A stretch of 12,978 bases of DNA from Spirogloea muscicola (lineage: Eukaryota > Streptophyta > Zygnematophyceae > Spirogloeales > Spirogloeaceae): the NCBI GenBank assembly GCA_009602725.1, contig WELB01000115.1:295303-308280 (forward strand), in the 5' to 3' direction. The notes beneath the pieces were generated by a model. It had not been told where the DNA came from and made no database searches. It saw nothing but the letters and a program-made list of their open reading frames with translations. Below are positions 1 through 10,766 of this stretch, piece after piece; position 1 is the stretch's first letter; each line of letters starts with the position of its first letter. A program made the translations under genes and the position numbers.

Positions 1-236
1 AGGGGCCTGAAGATGCTATGTCAGAACAGGGGGAGGATGGATCACTCAGTAGTTACGAGTGAGGAGCCACAGATCCGACAGACTAGCTGCCGGACAAGTA
101 TCCCCCTGACGAAAGCCGGAGGCCGCAGCGAGAGCACGGCCAGCATGCAGATGCAGAGCGTGGGCCAGAAAAGCCCACGCTCAGAAAAGGAAGACGCTTC
201 CAGTAGAAGAAGAAGGAGTAGAGGGCGATGGCTGTG

Positions 237-285
237 AAGTTGCTCTCCCAATGGCAGCAAGGGCTGTGACAAGCCAGCTGTGAGC
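237..285 (-). repeat. Decayed copy of the GGGCTGG/CCAGCCC short repeat
   Basis: The plus strand reads GCTCTCCCAATGG, then AGGGCTGTGAC and AGCCAGC. This is the same order of blocks as the minus-oriented copies near 3105-3155 and 3181-3240. The preceding bases 217-234 (agtagagggcgatggctg) also recur exactly, inverted, at 3049-3066. I read it as an outlying, decayed member of the family that clusters at 2940-4450. The boundaries are approximate. Confidence 0.45.
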
Positions 286-297
286 TCACTCCACTGA

Positions 298-1090
298 CTT
301 GCGGGCGCAAGCGCGTTCCATGAAGGGGTCGACAAGGTGGCCCTCACGGTAACGCTGCAGCTCCTCCCTCCGACAGACGTGCGCGGACATGTCCGGCTGC
401 GATTGGCATCCTCCCCTGGCGCGGCGGCCTGGCTCTCCGCTCTTCCGCTCTACGACGCACCGAGGATGCCGGACGAGCTTTTCCGCACGGCAATCCATTG
501 CCTGCTGCGACTTCCCCCGCCCTGTCTTCTGGGCGTGCTGCAGTGCGAGTGCGCGGAACGGTCGGCGGATCCAGCAGGGTTGGCGGCGCATGTCCTCCGC
601 TGCGCAACTGGAGGTGAACGCACTGTTGCCCGCGACCTCCTCAGAGATGCCATGTTCGGCATTTTCCTGGAGGCGGGGCACATGGTGGCGTTGGAGAACA
701 TTTCCGTTATGCTAACCCTGCATAAGGCAGACGGGCTCCACATGGGGCACGTCGACTTGGTGGCCTCCACGCCGGGCGGCGGCCTGCGCGTTATTGCAGA
801 TGTTCACCACTGATGGGGTGGATCGATGTAATCCGGGCCTCTCAGCCTCGAGGGTTGGCCATACTGCGGCGAACGCTGCTCGCAGCAAGGCGGCGAAACA
901 CGCCGACCACCCGACTGGGGACGAGTTCGTACCCCTGGCCGTGGATGTGCACGGGGCTCTCGAGTCCCAGTGGCTCGACCTGTAAAGAATGAGGATCGCC
1001 AAGCCCAAGGATGAGGCGTTGGTGTCGCGAAGCGAAGGAGTAGGAGCCAAACGTATGCAATGGGTCAAAGCAAGCCAGCTGTTGAAGTAA
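298..1090 (+). pseudogene. Remnant of a non-LTR retrotransposon C-terminal region (zinc knuckle plus restriction-like endonuclease-like domain)
   Basis: The frame opens at 298 after a stop at 295-297 and runs to 813. It carries a block GAAAWLSALP (418-447), which I recognise from the post-reverse-transcriptase region of many eukaryotic elements. A Cys-x-Cys ... His-x3-Cys knuckle follows (codons at 544-552, 589 and 601), then an R-x3-RD motif. After that comes an Asp (754) and a second Asp (799) 14 residues apart, with hydrophobic strands, resembling the PD-(D/E) endonuclease core. At about 800 the homology moves to another frame (794-985, including DEFVPLAVDVHGAL), which shows a frameshift. 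A TAA at 983-985 interrupts that frame, which then stays open to 1088-1090. No reverse transcriptase domain precedes it, so it is a truncated, dead copy. The element clade is not determined; confidence is high for mobile origin and moderate for the endonuclease reading. Confidence 0.6.
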
Positions 1091-1300
1091 CAATGCCGAG
1101 TACAAGCGTCTGGGGGGGGAAGAGGAGGGCCGCCAATGGGCGCCCCTCCTCCTAAAGTAACCATCGAGGTTCTCGGGGCCCTGCCCCCGGCCTCATGGGA
1201 TTATTAGGCGCCCGGCCACTTGCTAAGCCCTCACAGAAGATCCACCCGTGGCCGCCGCCTCCGCCGCTGGAGTCGCCGCCGATTGCGGGGACCCGCGCGG

Positions 1301-1320
1301 AATACTAATACTAATACTAG
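1301..1320. repeat. Short hexanucleotide microsatellite (AATACT, about 3 copies)
   Basis: AATACT is repeated three times, followed by AG. It is seen directly. No function is implied. Confidence 0.8.
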
Positions 1321-1394
1321 TAGAGTTCTAACACTAGATTCCGGCTTTGCCGCCGTCGCGCTCCTGAATTCCATATTGCTCCTTCATCAGCGTC

Positions 1395-1437
1395 GCGCGC
1401 CATTATTTAGAGATGCGCTTTCTCTAATATCGCGCGC
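1395..1437. repeat. Imperfect inverted repeat with GCGCGC ends
   Basis: The left arm 1395-1413 (ends GCGCGC and TTTAGAGA) faces the right arm 1421-1437 (TCTCTAATA then CGCGCGC) across a 7-base loop. The outer GCGCGC and inner AGAGA/TCTCT blocks pair, and the AT-rich middle pairs imperfectly. It could be a mobile-element terminus or a chance hairpin. Confidence 0.5.
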
Positions 1438-1480
1438 CCGTCCTTCGCCTCCTCAGTACCCCCTCCAGCTATCATTCCCA

Positions 1481-1573
1481 TGATATAGATGTTCCATCTT
1501 GTGTAACTTCGTTACACAGCTCCCCCCTTTAAGGCGTTGATATAGATGTTCCATCTTGTGTAACTTCGTTACA
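1481..1573 (+). repeat. Perfect 36-base direct repeat (1481-1516 and 1538-1573) ending in a palindrome
   Basis: The same 36 bases, beginning TGATATAGATGTTCC, occur at 1481-1516 and 1538-1573 with 21 bases between them. Each copy ends in TGTAACTTCGTTACA, a perfect 6-base-arm palindrome around TTC (7 arms long in the first copy). The second copy abuts the helicase-derived sequence at 1574 with no gap. The identity of the copies points to a recent duplication. It could be the terminal structure of a mobile element or the scar of one. Confidence 0.85.
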
Positions 1574-1692
1574 GTGGAGGCCGTGCATGCGATGCTGCGT
1601 GTGGTGCGTGGAGATGGAACGCGACCGTTTGGTGGAGCGCGGATGGTGCTTCTCGGGGATTTCCGACAGATTGGGCCGGTCGTACGGGGCGA
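1574..1692 (+). repeat. Partial tandem duplication within the helicase fragment (second copy 1860-1978)
   Basis: Bases 1574-1692 and 1860-1978 differ at about 5 of 119 positions by my hand comparison, with an offset of 286 bases. Both encode the Walker B-distal segment through the GDFRQIGPVV motif, but in different frames relative to the intervening sequence. The high identity implies a recent duplication compared with the decay elsewhere in the region. Confidence 0.85.
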
Positions 1693-2093
1693 GCCTCCAC
1701 CTCGGTGGTCGTACGGCGCACTCACTCTTCAAGGTGGACGTGACGGAGGGCAATGTGCAGGTGGAGGCCAAGGTGAGCCTCGGTTCCGAGCGAGTTGCCC
1801 TCCTCGCAGCGGCTGCGGTGTTCTTCTGCGACGAGGCCGCCATGCAGAACCGTGCGGTTGTGGAGGCCGTGGATGCGATGCTGCGTGTCGTGCGTGGAGA
1901 TGGAACGCGACCGTCTGGTGGACCGCGGATGGTGCTTCTCGGGGATTTCCGACAGATTGGGCCGGTCGTGCGGGGCGCTGGGAGGACTGCTACGGTGGAT
2001 GCCAGCCCGAAGAGTTCATACCTCTGGCGGATGATACACAAGATGGTGCTCTTGCAGCCTGTTCGGACTGCCGGCGATATGGAGTGGGCGATG
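1574..2093 (+). pseudogene. Rearranged fragment of a Pif1/Helitron-type helicase
   Basis: The reading frame in phase with 1587 contains the block GGRTAHSLFK (about 1704-1733), a Walker B-like CDEAAMQ (around 1830), the motif VLLGDFRQIGPVV (around 1932-1970) and SSYLWR (around 2013-2030). This order is that of the helicase domain of Pif1 proteins and the Helitron Rep-helicase, which typically read GGDFRQILPVV at this point. The Walker A loop and everything upstream are missing. Instead, 1574-1692 is an extra, partial copy of 1860-1978 read in a different frame, so the whole is not translatable as one helicase. The sequence stops being helicase-like at the telomeric tract beginning at 2094. Family assignment is confident; whether it comes from a Helitron or a cellular Pif1 paralogue is open. 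Confidence 0.75.
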
Positions 2094-2138
2094 TTTAGGG
2101 TTTAGGGTTTGGGGTTTTTAGGGTTTGGGGTTTTTAGC
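2094..2138 (+). repeat. Interstitial telomeric repeat tract, TTTAGGG orientation
   Basis: The tract reads two TTTAGGG units followed by TTTGGGG and TTTTTAGGG variants. It begins exactly where the helicase-like sequence ends. TTTAGGG is the plant and common trebouxiophyte telomere unit. In this orientation the G-rich strand points right, as it would at the right-hand end of a chromosome whose body is to the left. Confidence 0.85.
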
Positions 2139-2269
2139 GTTCTCTCTGCGGCCGCGCGCTGGGAGCATCGCGCACTGGCCCACTAGTATTAAAGAATCGG
2201 CTGTAAACGGCCAGCCAGATGCATACAGGTGTTCATGACGGAGCCAAAGGCCAGGCAGACAGGGCGCCC

Positions 2270-2533
2270 TTAATACCCCCATGTCAGCAGTAGGAAGTCA
2301 GATGAGCTGAGGGGAGGAAGAGCAACCCCGCTGCGCACATCAGAGGCTGCTGCAAGGGCGCGACCAGCCCGGCGATGCAAAGCAATCGCCTTGGACTGCT
2401 GTAGGCACACGGATAAACGCTTTCGGTAGCAGGAAACAAGACCCAAAAGTGCCGAGCCACCGGGAAGGGCTGCACCCTCTTCCCGGCGCCGCTGGTCAGC
2501 TTGAGAGGCCAGCGGCGAAAGTAACGAGGACCA
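2270..2533 (-). pseudogene. C-terminal fragment of an unrecognised protein family, minus-strand copy
   Basis: Read on the minus strand, this encodes about 87 residues from WSSLL to a C-terminal LTWGY followed by TAA. It aligns with the plus-strand copy at 2623-2883 along its whole length: WSSLL, RRR, YRxRL, HRRAGRAL, SSSD and LTxGY are shared. Over the last 52 residues about 30 are identical by hand count. Most codon differences in conserved blocks are silent; in HRRAGRAL nearly every third base differs. An open frame continues upstream to 2647 but without matching its partner. I do not recognise the family. It is probably mobile-element derived, given the surroundings. Both copies look truncated on the N-terminal side. 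Confidence 0.6.
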
Positions 2534-2622
2534 CCGCAGAGGGAGCGACATTATAAGGACCACCCCCGGGGCGACCACTTCACACATGGGCCATGGATAT
2601 ATACGGCGGCTACGGAACGAAG

Positions 2623-2883
2623 TGGTCTTCCCTCCTTTGCCTGGCACAGCATGTCGATACGCGCCGACGTAGTCGGGCGGGTAGCTTAGGGCATCTTAGC
2701 GTCCCGCAAGCCATCATTGTCAGCTATAGGATGCGGCTATCATTGAGTCTACAACGCTCCCAGGCACTCGCGATACACCGGCGTGCTGGGCGTGCATTAG
2801 GCCTGGCTAATGGCTTCCGTGGTGGTGGTCTGGCTCCTCAATTTAGCTCGTCAGATATGTATGTACTCACTCGAGGATATTAG
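2623..2883 (+). pseudogene. C-terminal fragment of the same unrecognised family, plus-strand copy
   Basis: About 86 residues run from WSSLL to a C-terminal LTRGY followed by TAG, in the frame opened by an ATG at 2593. It pairs with the minus-strand copy 89 bases to the left, so the two point away from each other. The composition is basic and Leu/Arg/Ser-rich, with no transmembrane segment or cysteine/histidine cluster. Without more family members I cannot assign a function. It could be the tail of a transposon-encoded protein. Confidence 0.6.
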
Positions 2884-4070
2884 TGCCCCCCTTAGCCAAC
2901 TCATTACCCCGTTACCAGGACGGTTCAGGCTAGAATTGGCCTCTCTTTCAATTTTTTATTTTCATTTTCATGCGCACCACGCGCCTTCTCTCTTTCTGGA
3001 AGAGTCTTCTTCTGTCCAAGAAGGGGGCGATAGGTGTGCCAATCACAGCAGCCATCGCCCTCTACTTTCTCCTGTGGAAAGAAATAAAGCGGCTCTTTCA
3101 AAGAGAGAGAGTTGGCTCTCCCAATGGGGGGGAGGGCTGTTACAGCCAGCCCGAATAGAAGCGACAAAGTCCGAGGGGGCCGAAAAGCGCTCTCCCAAAG
3201 CTTCCCCTGTAAATGAAAGGCTGTGGAAGTCCAGCCCAGAAAAGATTGGAGAAAACCCAAAGGCGATTGCTATTCACTTGGGGTCCAGCGAGCAGCCTCC
3301 CGTTGAAGCCACTTCGTCTCTGAATATAGTTTCGCGATCTCTTGTTGGGGCTTCCGATAGGACCCTGTTCGTTGTGTTTTGGCTAGCCTTTCCCCAGCTG
3401 CGAGTTACTCCAACTTGCTGCTGCTCACTCGTGGTTACTAAGCATCCAACTGCGGTAGTCTCGTATCTAGCTGTGTGATGCTAGGCGCCTTCCGGCTCTC
3501 TGGACCTTCTGTTCATTTTGGGCTGGACTATTCCAGCCCCTACCTTCTACGGGAGAGCACTTTCTTTCCCCAGCCTCCTGTTTGGAGGATTTCTTCCATA
3601 AGTCCTCACTATGGCGCCCCCACATCGCCCGGGCCTCTTTATCCATTATTCCGACCTCCATTTACTGACTAGAGGTTACCAAGAGCTTACATGCTAACGT
3701 CTTAGCGTTTAGTATCTTGCTTCTTGCGCCATCCCGCCCTTACAGTCCTTGTCGATTCCGTTGGGCTGGCCTCTCACAGCCACTGCTCTCAATCTGGACG
3801 CGCTCTCCTTCCTCTTCCACTTCCGGCCCATTTGAAGCTCGTTCACTTCGTTGTGGGCTGGCTTTCCACGGCCCTCGCCCCCGTCGTCCTGATACCTTTT
3901 AAAGAGACACTTCCATAAGAGGGCGGTGGCTGAGAGAGGCCAGCCCACCTTTGGGGCCTAGCATCTCCGACCTGCGCTGCCGCTTACTGAGTGATTCGTA
4001 GCTGCTTTGTTTCTTTGTGTGCTTGTTAGCGCTTCCCCTGGCCCCCTTCTCGTACTCTGTACATTCTTTT

Positions 4071-4195
4071 TTTGGGCTGGCTTTTCCAGCCCCTATCCTC
4101 AATGGGCGAGCACTTTCTTCTTTGGGGCTGGCCTTTGCCCTTATCCTCAGTGAGCGAGCACTTCTTTCTTCTCCTTTGGGGCTGCTCGTTTTCCC
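4071..4195 (+). repeat. Tandem copies of the ~50-base GGGCTGG repeat
   Basis: Unit 1 (4071-4120) and unit 2 (4121-4173) share TTTGGG(G)CTGGC, CC(T)TATCCTCA and GAGCGAGCAC- or GGGCGAGCAC-like blocks in the same order. A third partial unit begins TTTGGGGCTG at about 4175. The copy at 3517-3569 is a close relative of unit 1. Confidence 0.75.
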
Positions 4196-4218
4196 GTTTG
4201 CGACTGCTGTACAAGGGC

Positions 4219-4262
4219 AAGCGCGGCAACATTAACTGGTGGCTGGGAGAGGCCAGCCCAAA
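4219..4262 (+). repeat. 44-base dispersed repeat, copy 1 (copy 2 at 10550-10593)
   Basis: The segment starts AAGCGCGGC and ends GGCCAGCCCAAA. It matches 10550-10593 at 40 of 44 positions by hand count, same orientation, 6.3 kb away. Its second half, ACTGGTGGCTGGGAGAGGCC, belongs to the same GGCTGG/CCAGCC theme as the neighbouring cluster but is a distinct, shorter unit. Confidence 0.8.
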
Positions 4263-4450
4263 TTGTCGTATTGGTCTCCCCCCGGACACGCAATGCTTGA
4301 CGTGACGGCAATCCCCTTGAGGACGCGCTCCGACGAGAGCGGCGCCGCGGGGGCTGGGCTCGCCAAGTCAGCGTGGCGGCAGGCTTCGCTGGCTTGCCAG
4401 CCCCTTTCTTACTGCAGCAGACTTTACGTGACGTGTAGTAGGAGGAGAGG

Positions 4451-5083
4451 GAGCGGCTCCCGGCGAGCTTTCGATGTTACATCCCACGGTGCAAAGCAGA
4501 AGACTATCTGTCCGGTCATAATGCGTCGGTGTGATGTGAACGAGGAGCAGGGAGGGAATGAAAGTAGTGCCCCACCACTCGCGTGCCCCTTCGTCACGCC
4601 CGTCCGCCCCGCCGCCGCCGCGCCGCCATCGTCGCCGCCGCCGCCGCCGCCGCCNCCTGGCGCGGCGGCCCGGCTTCGGGCGCTCGCTCGCCCAGTGCGC
4701 TGCGCGAGCGCTGGGTCAGCCGGGCGCCCCGCCTAAGCGGTCGCCGCCGCTTGGCCCGTTGCCCGTTATCGCTGCTTCGTGGCGGCATCTGACGACCAGC
4801 CATGGTAGCCTAACCAGCGCCCTTACCAGCCAGCGGCCACACTGTGGACTTTCTACTCGGCCGCCAAGGCTGCAGCTGCCAGATTGACGCGCTGAATAGA
4901 TGCATTAGACGACGATATGAAGCGGAAAGTAAAAGGCGCTCAGAGTGTGGGGAGCTTCGCTCACGGTGCGACGTTGCCTTTCGAACTCAGAGAGAGTTGC
5001 TCTTTACCTGCCCAGCGTGCAGCAGGCACCAGAGTAGAGCTGACAGTGCGCTAGCATGATCATCTAGTGTGTGAGTGTTGCAG
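4451..5083. other. Stretch upstream of the first certain GDH exon, with GC-rich block
   Basis: It contains a CGCCGC-rich run (about 4604-4654), an undetermined base at 4655, and an 8-base perfect stem GCGCTCGC/GCGAGCGC (4680-4687 and 4704-4711). The promoter, 5' untranslated region and first coding exon of the downstream dehydrogenase gene should lie here. Two first exons fit the required phase: ATG 4917 to 4965 (donor GTGCGA; encodes MKRKVKGAQSVGSFAH), and ATG 4844 to 5033 (donor GTAGAG). Neither is convincing alone. I see no TATA box that I would defend. Confidence 0.4.
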
Positions 5084-9601
<4,518 letters not shown>

Positions 9602-9923
9602 GCGACGCTACTATAGCTTCACTTGGCAGCTCTAATGCCTATTACAGCTTCATCAGCTGCACTTGGTCTGGGCTGTCAAGCTCAGGCGTGGATATATTCT
9701 TTTTCCAGTTGTAGATGCTGCTGTACCACTACTGTCACGATTTGTGACTGCAGAGTCACCAAGGCGCCTCATGTCTGCACATCCAGAGCTTAGTTGCACC
9801 AGCTGATTAACAAGCTGGGCCATTTATGCGGGAAGTAGGAGGCAGCAGACCCTGCCCGCTGCCTCGTCCATCACAGCAGTCTTGCTTAGCTGGCTGCTCG
9901 AGTTTACATTAAAGCAACCATTT

Positions 9924-10152
9924 GAGAACCCAATTTTGGTTTGCATATGCTTTTGGATAAGCTCCAAGCTATGCTGTATACGACGGATGTCACTATGCTT
10001 GACGAGAGCCCAATTTCGATTTGCACATGCTTCGGAAAGCTCCCAAGCTTTATATGACGGATGTCACAGTGCTTATTGAGAGCCCAATTTTGATTTGCAT
10101 ATGCCTTAGAAAAGTGCCAAGCTATGCTGTACACGGCGGAGTCACAATGCTT
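9924..10152 (+). repeat. Three-unit tandem repeat, 74-80 bases per unit
   Basis: The units are 9924-10003 (80), 10004-10077 (74) and 10078-10152 (75). Each begins GAGA(A/G)CCCAATTT, continues with a TTTGCATATGC-like block, AGCTCCCAAGCT or a variant, then CGACGGATGTCAC or a variant and ATGCTT. Unit lengths are not constant or multiples of three, so this is not a coding repeat. It lies 322 bases after the dehydrogenase stop. Confidence 0.85.
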
Positions 10153-10549
10153 GCTTCTGTCTTGTGCTATCATTTCAAGTCGACTGGTGGTAACACTGGA
10201 GCATACGAGTTCCATGTGTCACCAAGCTAAGGGCCGCTGTGAGAAGCTCCAGATGCATTACGTCGCTGTATCATTACTGCAAGTCAGAGTCGTGAAGTGT
10301 TGCCGTGCAACTTCAGTGCCCCTTGCGAGCAAGTGACTACGATGTCTTGGACTTCTTGACAGCACTGCTTGCAATTTGCTTGACCCCTTGAGCTGGGAGC
10401 CCAAGCGAAGTGCAGAGGTATTGCTGCCATAAAGAGCTCATCCTGCATCAACTAGCAGCCACAGGCAGTCGGCCGACCGCCGGCTTGCCTCCACCTTTGC
10501 ATGACAACCAAGCACCAACCGAAAGATCCGGAGGAATATGATTACAGGA

Positions 10550-10593
10550 AAGCGCGGCCAGATTGACTGGTGGCTGGGAAAGGCCAGCCCAAA
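10550..10593 (+). repeat. 44-base dispersed repeat, copy 2
   Basis: It matches 4219-4262 at about 40 of 44 positions in the same orientation, ending GGAAAGGCCAGCCCAAA. It sits alone in the 3' flank of the sterol desaturase gene, about 170 bases past that gene's stop codon. Confidence 0.8.
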
Positions 10594-10615
10594 GGAATGA
10601 ACAAGGTCTAAAGGA

Positions 10616-10620
10616 TTACA
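10616..10620 (-). terminator. Candidate TGTAA polyadenylation signal of the sterol desaturase gene
   Basis: TTACA on the plus strand is TGTAA on the minus strand, about 147 bases past the desaturase stop. TGTAA is the usual green algal polyadenylation signal. A second one lies at 10542-10546. A five-base motif is weak evidence alone; its placement is reasonable. Confidence 0.4.
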
Positions 10621-10766
10621 AGCGATGCCCTCTCACTTAAGGGAGGTGGTTAGAGTTGCACACCACCGCTGGCAGCGAAGGCAGCGGGATGAAGAATCTG
10701 TACTGCTGATCAGAAGAGCGGCCTTGTGTGGCCATGCTCCACAGAGATTCAGCTGCAGAGGCAGCG

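Larger units (their letters stand above)
1091..1480. other. Gene-free stretch between mobile-element remnants
   Basis: I see no coding frame with recognisable content. The stretch holds a poly-G run near 1111-1118, a hexanucleotide microsatellite at 1301-1320 and a hairpin at 1395-1437. It is probably decayed repeat sequence. Confidence 0.4.
2884..4450. repeat. Gene-poor cluster of GGGCTGG/CCAGCCC short repeats
   Basis: No convincing coding frame is present. A 222-codon open frame (2810-3478) covers part of the stretch but has no family features. Instead, a roughly 50-base unit recurs in both orientations. It starts TTTGGGCTGG, continues with a short spacer and CCAGCCCC, then a TATCCTC-like stretch and GGCGAGCACTTTCTT. 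Copies I can align are near 3105-3155 (minus), 3181-3240 (minus), 3517-3569 (plus), 3767-3825 (plus), 4071-4120 and 4121-4173 (plus), with weaker ones near 3850-3880 and 3930-3960. The GGGCTGG and CCAGCCC blocks are mutual reverse complements and would form a small hairpin. Confidence 0.7.
9602..10766. other. Intergenic region between two convergent genes
   Basis: The dehydrogenase ends at 9601 on the plus strand and the sterol desaturase ends at 10767 on the minus strand, so this holds both 3' untranslated regions. It contains a three-unit tandem repeat (9924-10152), a dispersed 44-base repeat (10550-10593) and candidate minus-strand polyadenylation signals. I find no plus-strand TGTAA in the first several hundred bases after the dehydrogenase stop. 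No additional gene is visible. Confidence 0.6.

Noticed and set aside
1312-2191. 10-base inverted match TAATACTAGT/ACTAGTATTA enclosing the helicase fragment, as possible terminal repeats
   Set aside because: Many 10-base inverted matches are expected by chance in 13 kb, and no flanking target duplication or extension of the arms is visible.
2810-3478. A 222-codon open frame on the plus strand
   Set aside because: It crosses the end of the plus-strand conserved fragment in another frame and runs through the repeat cluster. Composition and content show no domain, and the same DNA matches the short repeat family.
4239-4803. Open frames on both strands through the GC-rich block
   Set aside because: They consist of low-complexity Pro/Ala/Arg runs produced by CGCCGC repeats and cross an undetermined base. 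High GC removes stop codons in all frames.
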